A DNA stretch of 64,000 bases from Arthrobacter_B sp038069765 (GTDB taxonomy: Bacteria > Actinomycetota > Actinomycetes > Actinomycetales > Micrococcaceae): positions 558,001 to 622,000 of the forward strand of contig NZ_JBBPFS010000002.1 of NCBI RefSeq assembly GCF_038069765.1. The letters run 5' to 3'. Below the pieces are notes generated by a model. The model did not search any database and had not been told where the DNA came from. It saw nothing but the letters and a program-made list of their open reading frames with translations. Shown one piece after another: positions 50,816 to 58,823 of this stretch (the first letter of the stretch is position 1; every line of letters starts with the position of its first letter). The position numbers were made by a program, and so were the translations under genes.

Positions 50816-50960
50816 AGGTCTCTCCTTGGTATCAATGGGCGATACGGCTGTGTCACAGCGCGACAGCGCACCTCATAGGTGGCTATCCTAGTATGTGGTG
50901 GATTTGTAGGTTATCCGATCGGCCATCGAATCCTCACCCTGAAAGGAAGAGTTCTGTTTT

Positions 50961-51512
50961 ATGCCCGATATGGAGCACTGGCCCACCGGTCGCCTGTTGT
51001 CGACGGCGGCGCGTCTGGTCGAGCACGCCTGGAATGAACGGCTGGTCCGCATTGGCGTGACCCACGCCGGAGTGATCGCGCTGGGAGTCCTCGACTCCCA
51101 GGGGCCCATGACACAGGCGCATCTCGCCCAGCTTGTCCGGGTCCAGGCCCAGACAATGGGCAAGACCCTCTCACGCCTTGAAGCGCACGGACATGTTGCC
51201 CGCGTCCGGAATGATCTGGACAGACGCAGCCACATGGTCTCCATTACTCCGCAGGGAGTCGAAGCGCTGCGCGAGGCGCAGAACATTGAGCGCACGCTTA
51301 TTGAAGGCGGCGAGCTGATGTCCGAGCAACTCCGCGGGCAGCTGCGCAACGTCATCAGGGAGCTCGGAAACCCGCGCTGGCAGCTTGCCGTGGACGTTCC
51401 GGGCCTGCCGATTCCGGTGGTGCCCGTTGAAGAAATTGCTGCGGATACCCTGCCGGGCGATGCGCCCGGCGCGGAGACGGAAGCTGCCGCCAAGACCGGC
51501 GAGACCGCTTAG
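50961..51512 (+). CDS. MarR family transcriptional regulator
   Basis: A 183-residue winged-helix regulator. DNA-binding region: 'QAHLAQLVRVQAQTMGKTLSRLEAHG' (split at ~residues 53-78) and the wing 'RRSHMVSITPQGVEAL'. The C-terminal ~35 residues are Pro/Glu/Ala-rich and longer than in most MarR proteins. GGAAGAG lies 9 nt before ATG 50961. It is divergent from the peroxiredoxin gene with ~145 bp between the two starts and is followed by a clear terminator, so it is monocistronic. Confidence 0.88.
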   Translation: MPDMEHWPTGRLLSTAARLVEHAWNERLVRIGVTHAGVIALGVLDSQGPMTQAHLAQLVRVQAQTMGKTLSRLEAHGHVARVRNDLDRRSHMVSITPQGVEALREAQNIERTLIEGGELMSEQLRGQLRNVIRELGNPRWQLAVDVPGLPIPVVPVEEIAADTLPGDAPGAETEAAAKTGETA

Positions 51513-51529
51513 CAGCACCACGATTCGTT

Positions 51530-51563
51530 GAGGCGCATCCCCTGCGGGGGGGTGCGCCTCTTT
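51530..51563 (+). terminator. Terminator after the MarR gene
   Basis: Stem 51530-51542 pairing with 51548-51560 (the outer 8 bp perfect), then TTT, 17 bp after the stop. Confidence 0.8.
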
Positions 51564-51639
51564 CGTCCCTGTTGCGGGGCGGGGAGCATCCTCCCCCCGC
51601 CCGGGTTCGCAGCTCTCCTGCCGGCGGAACAACAAAAAA

Positions 51640-51676
51640 GAGCGGCTCTGCCGGTTTTCACCGAGCTGAGCCGCTC
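51640..51676 (-). terminator. Terminator of the tRNA-Lys gene
   Basis: 9-bp perfect stem (51640-51648 with 51668-51676) with an inner CGGT/ACCG hairpin and an A run on its left, which is a T tract for leftward transcription. Confidence 0.8.
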
Positions 51677-51685
51677 CCTGATTTG

Positions 51686-51758
51686 TGCACCCCCCGGGAC
51701 TTGAACCCGGAACCCTCTGATTAAGAGTCAGATGCTCTGCCAATTGAGCTAGAGGTGC
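51686..51758 (-). tRNA. tRNA-Lys (anticodon CUU)
   Basis: A 73-nt cloverleaf read leftward. The acceptor GCACCTC/GGGGTGC (one G-T pair), discriminator A, anticodon stem TCTGA/TCAGA around CTCTTAA (anticodon CTT), and T-arm loop TTCAAGT. CCA is not encoded. Confidence 0.95.
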
Positions 51759-51872
51759 CTTTTGTTTTGTCGAGTAAGCCGCACATTTCTGCTCGATTTG
51801 CTCGCCGCAACGACATGAAACATTACCAGCACTTTCAGGAAAAAGAAAAACCGGAGCTCCCAGCCCCGGCTT

Positions 51873-52379
51873 TCACGCCAAATCGGCGCCCGGCTGCCCC
51901 TTCAGCAGCCGGGCGCGGGCCGGTGTAACCACCAGTTCCAGCGGATTTCCGTCCCAGTCGGAGCTGTTGTCCACCACCCAGGTTCTCGCCGGTTTCGGTT
52001 CTTCGGAGTCGGAGTCGGAGTCGGAGTCGGAGTCGGATTCGGTTCCGGGCTCCCCGCCGCTGCCCCGCCCGTCGGTGGAGCGGGCAGCGGCGGCGGAGTT
52101 TCCGGCGGCGGCGGGCTCCGGCACCGTGGCTGTCACGGTGTTGGGCGGAACTGGCGTGACCGGCAGGCTCTCCCGCCATCCGGGAAGGGCGCTGGCCGGA
52201 GTGCCGCCGGCTTCCGGGACTACGGGAAGCTGCCCGGTGTCGGCGTCACCCGTGCTGGCCTGGAGCGCCTGTTCCACCGCACCGTGCCGCAGGATCCTGC
52301 GCAGCACTGCACCTGCGGCGGCGCTGAGACCCGCAGCGGAGAGGACGGCCGCTGACGTTAACAGGGAAGAGCGTTTCAC
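51873..52379 (-). CDS. Unknown protein with N-terminal membrane segment and Ser-Asp repeats
   Basis: A 168-residue protein that I do not recognise. It starts at GTG 52379 with GGAAAGG 7 nt upstream. Residues ~5-25 are hydrophobic and Ala-rich (signal peptide or membrane anchor), followed by a Pro/Thr/Ala-rich region and a run of about five Ser-Asp pairs encoded by a six-fold GGAGTC-type hexanucleotide repeat (near 52010-52045). The C-terminal ~40 residues contain 'TWVVDNSSDWDGNPLELV', the only compact-looking part. It is probably anchored in or exported through the membrane. Slippage in the repeat could vary its length between strains. Confidence 0.6.
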   Translation of the reverse strand: MKRSSLLTSAAVLSAAGLSAAAGAVLRRILRHGAVEQALQASTGDADTGQLPVVPEAGGTPASALPGWRESLPVTPVPPNTVTATVPEPAAAGNSAAAARSTDGRGSGGEPGTESDSDSDSDSDSEEPKPARTWVVDNSSDWDGNPLELVVTPARARLLKGQPGADLA

Positions 52380-52496
52380 CTCGATGCCTTTCCAATGGTG
52401 GGGGAACCGGAAACAGGGCAACACCGGCTGCTTCTCGACGTTACGGCCGGTTTCGGCCCGGTGTCCAGAGGTCCCCGGGGTCTTGGGGCCGGGGAC

Positions 52497-52502
52497 TAGG
52501 CT
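52497..52502 (+). promoter_or_regulatory. Leaderless -10 box of the hydroxyacid dehydrogenase gene
   Basis: TAGGCT, 7-nt spacer, ATG 52510. It decides the start in a frame that is open 540 nt further upstream. Confidence 0.6.
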
Positions 52503-52509
52503 GTCAGGC

Positions 52510-53466
52510 ATGAATGAGGAATTCCGCCCTGTCCGGTCCATCACCCTGCCCACCCAAGAGCTCCTGGAAGCCGTGAGTCCGCTGCCCGAAGGCATACGCG
52601 CGGGTGTCTGGGACGTAGCCGGCGAGCCGAAGGGGCTGGAGTACGGCGACATTGACGCCGTCGTCCTGCCCTACGCAACCGGCAGCGACTGGAAGGAGGC
52701 GCTGGACCGGGTGCCTAACCTGAAGATGCTCCAGGCCCAGTCCACGGGCTATGACGGTCTGCCCGAGCTGGTGGGACCCGACGTCGCCGTCGCCAGTGCC
52801 GCCGGAGTCCACGTAGCCGGAACCGCGGAGCTGGCCATAACGCTGATGCTGGCCTCGCTCCGCGGCGTCGACGCAGCTGTCCGCAATGCCGAAAGCGGAA
52901 CCTGGGACAGCCGCCGCTACCCGGGGCTGGCGGACCGCAGGGTCCTGCTGGTGGGCGTCGGGGGGATCGGAGAGGCCATTGCGCAGCGGCTGGAGCCCTT
53001 CGAAGTCGAGCTGACCCGTGTTGGAAGCCGGGCGCGCACCGATGAACACGGAACCGTCCACGGCGCGGATGAGCTGGTGGAGCTCGCCGGTACCGCCGAG
53101 GTGGTGGTGGTAATCACCCCGCTGACCGAGCAGACCCGCCATCTCATCAATAAGGAGGTCCTCGCGGCGCTGCCGGACGGTGCGCTCGTCGTCAACGTGG
53201 CCCGCGGCCCCGTCGTGGACACCGATGCCCTCACCGCCGAAGTCCTGGCCGGCCGTCTCAGCGCCGCGCTCGACGTCGTCGACCCCGAACCGCTGCCGGC
53301 CGACCATCCGCTGTGGAAGGCACCGAACGCCATCATCACCCCGCACGTGGGCGGCAACACCGGGGCCTTTGTACCGCGCATCCGCAAACTGCTCAAGGAG
53401 CAGATCGGGCGGCTTGCCGGCGGCGAGGAACCCCTGAACCTGGTGCGCCGCGGCCCCTGGGCCTGA
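52510..53466 (+). CDS. D-2-hydroxyacid dehydrogenase
   Basis: NAD(P)-dependent dehydrogenase of the D-isomer family (318 residues). Motifs: 'GVHVAGTAELAI' at the hinge, cofactor site 'VLLVGVGGIGEAI', 'VARGPVVDTDAL' with the catalytic Arg upstream in the 'NVARG' segment, Glu in 'VVDPEPLPADHPLW' and catalytic His in 'ITPHVGG'. The Ser/Arg after the Rossmann strand ('RVGSRAR') favours NADP. The substrate could be glyoxylate or hydroxypyruvate but is not determined. ATG 52510 is supported by the -10 box. It converges on an unknown gene. Confidence 0.92.
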   Translation: MNEEFRPVRSITLPTQELLEAVSPLPEGIRAGVWDVAGEPKGLEYGDIDAVVLPYATGSDWKEALDRVPNLKMLQAQSTGYDGLPELVGPDVAVASAAGVHVAGTAELAITLMLASLRGVDAAVRNAESGTWDSRRYPGLADRRVLLVGVGGIGEAIAQRLEPFEVELTRVGSRARTDEHGTVHGADELVELAGTAEVVVVITPLTEQTRHLINKEVLAALPDGALVVNVARGPVVDTDALTAEVLAGRLSAALDVVDPEPLPADHPLWKAPNAIITPHVGGNTGAFVPRIRKLLKEQIGRLAGGEEPLNLVRRGPWA

Positions 53467-53476
53467 GGCTGCCCGG

Positions 53477-53914
53477 TCAGGCCAGCGTCAGGAAGTGGTT
53501 CACGAAGGACCCGAAGTCCTCCAGGTCCGCCGCCTGCTCAATGACCCGCAGGGCGTCCCCGTCCGGCAGATGCGCGCTCTCCTGCACCCGGAAGCGGAAG
53601 ATGCGGCCGGTGTTCGTCCCCACCTCATAGTCTCCGGCAGAGACTTCTTCAGTATGGGAAAGGTTGGTCGAGTTCACTGCCGTGGGAGGTTCGAGCCCGG
53701 CGAGGGTCGCGGTGTCGAACGGGGCGAAGACGAGTTCGGCCGGACGCCACCGGTAACCCACCACGTAGTAGGCCTCGGCCCCGTCCCCGCCCGGGACGGC
53801 ACAGACCAGGTTGTAGTCCCCGTAGTTGGGAATCTGCGACTCAAACACATGCCGGAGCACAGCCTTGATGTCATCGCTGGAGGGCTGGTCGCGGAATGCT
53901 GGTGCCGAAGTCAT
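53477..53914 (-). CDS. Conserved-looking protein of unknown function (145 residues)
   Basis: A 145-residue soluble protein with no family that I recognise. Composition and length fit a compact globular fold, with 'SQIPNYGDYNLVCAVPG' and 'YYVVGYRWRPAELVFAPFD' as the most distinctive stretches and no signal peptide or membrane segment. The gene is real by context: TAGACT lies 6 nt before ATG 53914 (leaderless), and codon use matches its neighbours. It converges with the dehydrogenase gene 10 nt after that gene's stop. It lies divergent from ilvD with ~160 bp between. Confidence 0.75.
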   Translation of the reverse strand: MTSAPAFRDQPSSDDIKAVLRHVFESQIPNYGDYNLVCAVPGGDGAEAYYVVGYRWRPAELVFAPFDTATLAGLEPPTAVNSTNLSHTEEVSAGDYEVGTNTGRIFRFRVQESAHLPDGDALRVIEQAADLEDFGSFVNHFLTLA

Positions 53915-53920
53915 TCCCCC

Positions 53921-53926
53921 AGTCTA
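53921..53926 (-). promoter_or_regulatory. Leaderless -10 box of the 145-residue protein gene
   Basis: TAGACT on the minus strand, 6 nt before ATG 53914. Confidence 0.6.
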
Positions 53927-54062
53927 TGAACACCGGCCCGGATCGATGGAAGGGGCGCCCGGCAACACACGGGAGGAAACAGAGTCGTCATCCACTCTTC
54001 ATGCGCCGTAACAACCGGGGCGCCTGCCCGTCACATGCTCAGGAGGAGCAGCGCCCAGGTCC

Positions 54063-54068
54063 TAAGAT
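54063..54068 (+). promoter_or_regulatory. Leaderless -10 box of ilvD
   Basis: TAAGAT, 6-nt spacer, ATG 54075; there is no ribosome site in the spacer. Confidence 0.6.
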
Positions 54069-54074
54069 CGGAAT

Positions 54075-55778
54075 ATGAGCATGGAGAATACCCCTGACAT
54101 CAAACCCCGAAGCCGAGTAGTCACCGACGGGATCCACGCAGCTCCGGCCCGCGGCATGTTCCGGGCGGTGGGGATGGGAGATGACGACTTCGCCAAGCCG
54201 CAGATCGGCGTCGCCAGTTCCTGGAACGAAATTACTCCCTGCAACCTCTCCCTGAACCGGCTGGCCCAGGGCGCCAAGGAAGGCGTCCACGCCGGCGGCG
54301 GGTTCCCCATGCAGTTCGGCACCATTTCCGTTTCCGACGGCATCTCCATGGGACACGAGGGCATGCATTTCTCCCTCGTTTCCCGTGAAGTTATTGCCGA
54401 CTCCGTGGAAACCGTGATGATGGCCGAACGGCTGGACGGCTCCATCCTGCTGGCCGGCTGCGACAAGTCCCTTCCCGGCATGCTGATGGCAGCGGCCCGC
54501 CTGGACCTGTCCAGCGTCTTCCTCTACGCCGGCTCGATCATGCCCGGCTTCGCCAAGATGGAGGACGGCACCGAGCGCGAAGTCACGCTCATTGACGCGT
54601 TCGAAGCAGTCGGCGCCTGCGCCGCGGGCAAAATGAGCCTCAAGGACCTGGACACCATCGAACGCGCCATCTGCCCGGGTGAAGGCGCCTGCGGCGGCAT
54701 GTACACCGCCAACACCATGGCCTGCATCGGCGAGGCCCTGGGCATGTCCCTTCCCGGCTCCGCCGCGCCGCCCTCGGCCGACCGCCGCCGCGACGAGTTC
54801 GCCCGCAAATCCGGCGAAGCCGTGGTCAACCTGCTGCGCAAGGGCATCACCGCCCGGGACATCATGACCAAGAAGGCGTTCGAAAACGCGATCGCGGTGA
54901 CCATGGCCTTCGGCGGTTCCACCAACGCCGTCCTGCACCTGCTGGCCATTGCCCGCGAGGCGCACGTGGACCTGACGCTCGAGGACTTCAACCGCATCGG
55001 CGACAAGATCCCGCACCTGGGCGACCTGAAGCCGTTCGGCCGCTATGTCATGCACGACGTCGACAAGATCGGCGGCGTCCCCGTCATCATGAAGGCACTG
55101 CTCGACGCCGGCCTGATCCACGGCGACTGCCTCACCGTCACCGGCAAAACGGTGGCCGAGAACCTGGCCAAGATCGATCCGCCGGATCCCGACGGCAAGG
55201 TCCTCCGCGCCATGGACAACCCCATCCACAAGACCGGCGGCATCACCATCCTGCACGGCTCCATGGCTCCCGAGGGGGCCGTGGTGAAGAGTGCCGGCTT
55301 CGACGCCGACATCTTCGAGGGCACCGCCCGCGTGTTCGAGCGCGAGCAGGGCGCCCTGGACGCGCTCGACGCCGGAGCGATCCACGCCGGCGACGTCGTC
55401 GTCATCCGCTACGAAGGCCCCAAGGGCGGCCCGGGCATGCGCGAAATGCTGGCCATCACCGGCGCCATCAAGGGTGCAGGCCTGGGCAAGGACGTCCTGC
55501 TGCTGACCGACGGCCGGTTCTCCGGCGGCACCACGGGTCTGTGCATCGGCCATGTGGCGCCGGAAGCAGTCGACGGCGGTCCCATCGCCTTCGTCAAGGA
55601 CGGCGACCGGATCCGCGTGGACATCGCAGCCCGCACCTTTGACCTGCTGGTTGACCCCGAAGAGCTCGAAGCACGCAAGGAGGGCTGGAAGCCCCTGTCT
55701 GCCAAGTTCACCACCGGTGTCCTGGGCAAGTACGCCAAGCTGGTGAACTCCGCTTCCACGGGTGCTTACTGCGGCTGA
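54075..55778 (+). CDS. ilvD: Dihydroxy-acid dehydratase
   Basis: Iron-sulfur enzyme that dehydrates dihydroxy-isovalerate and dihydroxy-methylvalerate, the third common step of valine and isoleucine (and leucine) synthesis. The 567-residue protein has the cluster cysteines in 'NEITPCNLSL' (Cys56), 'LAGCDKSLPGML' (Cys129) and 'GEGACGGMYTANTM' (Cys206), and the C-terminal 'GRFSGGTTGLCIGHVAPEA' (catalytic Ser region). ATG 54075 is preceded by a leaderless -10. Its stop codon lies inside a long hairpin, and the ilvB-ilvN-ilvC genes follow after ~560 bp of leader and repeats. Confidence 0.97.
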   Translation: MSMENTPDIKPRSRVVTDGIHAAPARGMFRAVGMGDDDFAKPQIGVASSWNEITPCNLSLNRLAQGAKEGVHAGGGFPMQFGTISVSDGISMGHEGMHFSLVSREVIADSVETVMMAERLDGSILLAGCDKSLPGMLMAAARLDLSSVFLYAGSIMPGFAKMEDGTEREVTLIDAFEAVGACAAGKMSLKDLDTIERAICPGEGACGGMYTANTMACIGEALGMSLPGSAAPPSADRRRDEFARKSGEAVVNLLRKGITARDIMTKKAFENAIAVTMAFGGSTNAVLHLLAIAREAHVDLTLEDFNRIGDKIPHLGDLKPFGRYVMHDVDKIGGVPVIMKALLDAGLIHGDCLTVTGKTVAENLAKIDPPDPDGKVLRAMDNPIHKTGGITILHGSMAPEGAVVKSAGFDADIFEGTARVFEREQGALDALDAGAIHAGDVVVIRYEGPKGGPGMREMLAITGAIKGAGLGKDVLLLTDGRFSGGTTGLCIGHVAPEAVDGGPIAFVKDGDRIRVDIAARTFDLLVDPEELEARKEGWKPLSAKFTTGVLGKYAKLVNSASTGAYCG

Positions 55779-55838
55779 AAACCCTCCCCGCTGATACCCG
55801 CTGGCGCGGATATCAGCGGGGCCCCTAAGGGTTTTCAG
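55775..55838 (+). repeat. Long inverted repeat over the ilvD stop
   Basis: Two 11-bp arm pairs (55775-55785 with 55828-55838, and 55786-55796 with 55811-55821) and an inner 4-bp pair (55798-55801 with 55806-55809) form a long hairpin with a 6-nt bulge on the 3' side. It could terminate ilvD transcription, although no T tract follows. Confidence 0.7.
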
Positions 55839-55885
55839 CCTTATTAAGCCCTGCCGCCTTTTGTTGGAAGGGCGCAGAGCGCCTG
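55796..55885 (+). repeat. 90-bp direct repeat, copy 1
   Basis: Matches copy 2 (55943-56032) at 88 of 90 positions, offset 147 bp. It contains the 28-bp core (55833-55860) that recurs alone at 55903-55930, and near its 3' end it begins a hairpin around GGCGC/GCGCC. Confidence 0.9.
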
Positions 55886-55942
55886 CAACAAGGGGCCCTC
55901 GGTTTCAGCCTTATTAAGCCCTGCCGCCTTGTCGGGGCAGGC

Positions 55943-56032
55943 ACCCGCTGGCGCGGATATCAGCGGGGCACCTAAGGGTTTTCAGCCTTATTAAGCCCTG
56001 CCGCCTTTTGTTGGAAGGGCGCTGAGCGCCTG
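55943..56032 (+). repeat. 90-bp direct repeat, copy 2
   Basis: Second copy with two substitutions (at 55970 and 56023). Its 28-bp core is at 55980-56007. Similarity continues weakly past the end on both copies. Confidence 0.9.
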
Positions 56033-56130
56033 ACGCTTGGGGCCCCTCGGCGTCCACAAGCTGGGACCGGCGGTCCAGATAGTGAGACGGGAAGCGGTTC
56101 CAGTTGACAGTGCCGGAGGGGATGGGAAGG

Positions 56131-56181
56131 ATGAACGGTATGCAGATCGTATCCGTCGTCCTTATCAAGCGCGTGGCCTAA
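56131..56181 (+). CDS. ilvB leader peptide (16 residues, Ile/Val/Leu-rich)
   Basis: Reads MNGMQIVSVVLIKRVA and stops at TAA 56179. Seven of 16 residues are Ile, Val or Leu, clustered just before a pair of competing hairpins and a terminator that precede ilvB. This is the hallmark of ribosome-mediated attenuation: ribosomes stall on these codons when charged Val, Ile or Leu tRNA is scarce. GGAGGGG is ~10 nt upstream. An in-frame ATG at 56122 would add three residues. Leader peptides of this kind regulate ilvBNC in Corynebacterium glutamicum. Confidence 0.85.
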   Translation: MNGMQIVSVVLIKRVA

Positions 56182-56246
56182 CCGCCGGCTTGTAAGAACG
56201 TCACGCGCGAACCCCTACGGAGCCAACCGGCACGAGGGGTTTTTTT
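56169..56246 (+). promoter_or_regulatory. ilvB transcription attenuator with terminator
   Basis: Segment 1 (56169-56175, GCGCGTG, the end of the leader ORF) pairs with 56202-56208 (CACGCGC). Segment 2 (56185-56193) can instead pair with 56224-56231 (GCCGG and TTG with CAACCGGC, one bulge), the anti-terminator. The terminator pairs 56210-56216 with 56235-56241 and ends in a run of seven T. The 1:2-type pairing and the anti-terminator exclude each other. Confidence 0.85.
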
Positions 56247-56342
56247 ATTGGCTTCAGACAAAGCACAAAAGCCGCACCGGGCTAACCGTCCGGACGGCCG
56301 CCGCAACAGATCACATGAATAAGTATCCGTAAGGAAGTCTTT

Positions 56343-58250
56343 ATGAGTAAGGGATCGCCAATCAGCCCGTCGCTGATGGCCAATAAGGCCAGTGTTGCCG
56401 CCAAGGCGGCCGCGGCCAAGACGCGTGATGTTGCCTCCACCATTTCCGCCCCCTCCGACGTCGTGGACAACCGGGTCCAGGGCCCCAACAATGTGGTTCC
56501 TCCCACCGAAATGACCGGGTCCAAGGCGATTGTCCGGGCACTCGAGGAGCTCGGCGTCGACGACATTTTCGGTCTGCCCGGCGGCGCGATCCTCCCCACC
56601 TATGACCCGCTCATGGACTCCACGAAGATCAGGCACATCCTGGTCCGCCACGAACAGGGCGCCGGCCATGCCGCCGAGGGATACGCCATGGTTACCGGCC
56701 GCGCCGGTGTCTGCATCGCGACGTCGGGCCCCGGAGCCACCAACCTGGTGACCGCCATCGCGGATGCCCATATGGACTCCGTTCCCATGGTCGCCATCAC
56801 CGGGCAGGTTTCCAGCGCCTTCATCGGCACCGACGCCTTCCAGGAAGCGGACATCGTGGGCATCACCATGCCCATCACCAAGCACTCCTACCTGGTGACC
56901 AACGCTGACGACATCCCCCGGGTCCTGGCCGAAGCATTCCACATCGCCACCACGGGCCGTCCGGGCCCGGTGCTGGTGGACATCTCCAAGGACGCGCAGC
57001 AGGCCAAAACGACCTTCTCCTGGCCGCCGAAGATTGACCTCCCCGGCTACCGGACGGTGGTCCGCGGACACTCCAAGCAGGTGCGTGAAGCCGCCCGCCT
57101 GATTGCTGCCTCGCATCGTCCCGTGTTCTATGTGGGCGGCGGCGTGCTGAAGGCCGATGCCTCGGCCGAGCTGCTGGAACTGGCCGAGCTGGTGGGCGCC
57201 CCGGTGGTCACCACGCTCCAGGCCCGCGGCGTTTTCCCCGATTCACACCGCCAGCACGCAGGAATGCCCGGGATGCATGGTTCCGTCTCGGCAGTTACGG
57301 CACTGCAGCAGTCGGACCTGCTCATCACCCTGGGCGCCCGTTTTGACGACCGGGTCACCGGCGTCCTGTCCTCCTTTGCCCCCGGCGCCAAGGTCATCCA
57401 CGCGGACATCGACCCCGCGGAGATTTCCAAGAACCGCCCGGCGGATGTACCCATCGTCGGATCGGTCAAGGAGATCATTCCGGAACTGACCGACGCCGTC
57501 CGGACCCAGTTCGCTGAAGAACGCCCGGACATTGCTCCGTGGTGGGCCACGATCGACCGCCTCCGCGAGACCTACCCAATGGGCTTCGCCGAACCGGAGG
57601 ACGGGCACATTGCTCCGCAAAAGGTCATTGAGCGCATCGGTGCACTCACCGGACCCGAAGGCGTGTACGTTGCCGGCGTCGGCCAGCACCAGATGTGGGC
57701 CGCGCAGTTCATTAAGTACGAGCGCCCCCGCGCCTGGCTGAACTCCGGCGGACTGGGAACCATGGGCTACTCCGTTCCGGCGGCCATGGGCGCCAAGGTC
57801 GGCAACCCGGACCGCGTGGTCTGGGCAATCGACGGCGACGGCTGCTTCCAGATGACCAACCAGGAACTGGCCACCTGCCTGATCAACAAGATTCCGATCA
57901 AGGTTGCCATCATCAACAACTCGTCCCTGGGTATGGTGCGGCAGTGGCAGACGCTCTTCTACGAGTCCCGCTACTCCAACACGGACCTGAACACGGGCCA
58001 TGACACCGTGCGCATCCCCGACTTCGTCAAGCTCGCCGACGCGTACGGCTGCGCCGGGCTGCGCTGCGAGCGGGACGAAGACATTGACGACACCATCCGC
58101 CAGGCGCTGGCCATCAACGACCGGCCCGTCGTCATCGACTTCGTGGTCAGCCGCGATTCCATGGTGTGGCCGATGGTCCCCTCGGGCGTGTCCAACGACC
58201 TGATCCAGATTGCCCGCAACATGACACCCCAATGGGAAGAGGAGGACTAG
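56343..58250 (+). CDS. ilvB: Acetolactate synthase, large (catalytic) subunit
   Basis: TPP- and FAD-dependent enzyme that makes 2-acetolactate or 2-aceto-2-hydroxybutyrate, the first common step of branched-chain amino acid synthesis. The 635-residue protein has the catalytic Glu104 in 'VRHEQGAGHAAEGYA', 'TSGPGATNLVT', the FAD region around 'LGARFDDRVTG' and the TPP motif 'AIDGDGCFQMTNQELAT'. A ~55-residue Ala/Ser/Lys-rich N-terminal extension precedes the core. AAGGAAG is 5 nt before ATG 56343. It leads the ilvB-ilvN-ilvC operon under the attenuator. Confidence 0.97.
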   Translation: MSKGSPISPSLMANKASVAAKAAAAKTRDVASTISAPSDVVDNRVQGPNNVVPPTEMTGSKAIVRALEELGVDDIFGLPGGAILPTYDPLMDSTKIRHILVRHEQGAGHAAEGYAMVTGRAGVCIATSGPGATNLVTAIADAHMDSVPMVAITGQVSSAFIGTDAFQEADIVGITMPITKHSYLVTNADDIPRVLAEAFHIATTGRPGPVLVDISKDAQQAKTTFSWPPKIDLPGYRTVVRGHSKQVREAARLIAASHRPVFYVGGGVLKADASAELLELAELVGAPVVTTLQARGVFPDSHRQHAGMPGMHGSVSAVTALQQSDLLITLGARFDDRVTGVLSSFAPGAKVIHADIDPAEISKNRPADVPIVGSVKEIIPELTDAVRTQFAEERPDIAPWWATIDRLRETYPMGFAEPEDGHIAPQKVIERIGALTGPEGVYVAGVGQHQMWAAQFIKYERPRAWLNSGGLGTMGYSVPAAMGAKVGNPDRVVWAIDGDGCFQMTNQELATCLINKIPIKVAIINNSSLGMVRQWQTLFYESRYSNTDLNTGHDTVRIPDFVKLADAYGCAGLRCERDEDIDDTIRQALAINDRPVVIDFVVSRDSMVWPMVPSGVSNDLIQIARNMTPQWEEED

Positions 58251-58254
58251 GGCC

Positions 58255-58767
58255 ATGGCACGCCACACCCTTTCCGTACTGGTTGAAGACGTTCCCGGTG
58301 TCCTGACCCGCGTTGCGTCACTGTTTGCCCGCCGGGCATTCAACATCAATTCTTTGGCCGTGGGCCCCTCGGAGGTGCCGGGTCTGTCCCGCATCACCGT
58401 GGTGGTCGAGGCCGAGGGCGACCTGCTTGAACAGGTCACCAAACAACTGAACAAGCTCGTCAACGTCATCAAGATTGTCGAGCTGGTTCCCGAGTCTTCC
58501 GTGCAACGCGACCACATCTTGGTCAAGGTTCGCGCGGATGCCGCAACCCGGCTGCAGGTAACCCAGGCAGCCGAGCTGTTCCGTTCTTCAGTGGTTGACG
58601 TGTCCACCGACTCGCTGATTGTTGAAGCCACAGGCACCGCCGATAAGCTCAACGCACTCCTTGCAGTGCTTGAACCCTTTGGCATCCGCGAAATAGTCCA
58701 ATCCGGAACCCTGGCCATCGGCCGCGGCGCGAAATCCATGGGCGACCGCGCCCTGCGCAGCGCCTAG
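58255..58767 (+). CDS. ilvN: Acetolactate synthase, small (regulatory) subunit
   Basis: The 170-residue regulatory subunit that stimulates IlvB and confers valine feedback inhibition. It has an N-terminal ACT domain ('LSVLVEDVPGVLTRVASLFARR', residues split at 6-27) with the valine-site loop 'NINSLAVGPSE', and a C-terminal ALS_ss_C domain ('IVEATGTADKLNALL'). It starts 4 nt after the ilvB stop. Length is normal. Confidence 0.96.
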   Translation: MARHTLSVLVEDVPGVLTRVASLFARRAFNINSLAVGPSEVPGLSRITVVVEAEGDLLEQVTKQLNKLVNVIKIVELVPESSVQRDHILVKVRADAATRLQVTQAAELFRSSVVDVSTDSLIVEATGTADKLNALLAVLEPFGIREIVQSGTLAIGRGAKSMGDRALRSA

Positions 58768-58823
58768 GCTTCCGCCGGTTCCGCAAAAACCTTCATCCAA
58801 GAAACCTCAGTAGGAGACACACT

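Noticed and set aside
55796..56032. Repeats between ilvD and ilvB as a CRISPR array
   Set aside because: Only two long copies and one partial core with unequal spacers, no cas genes, and the copies carry internal palindromes unlike CRISPR repeats.
56104..56109. TTGACA as the -35 element of ilvB
   Set aside because: No acceptable -10 hexamer occurs 16-18 nt downstream; that position falls on GGAAGG at the leader-peptide start.
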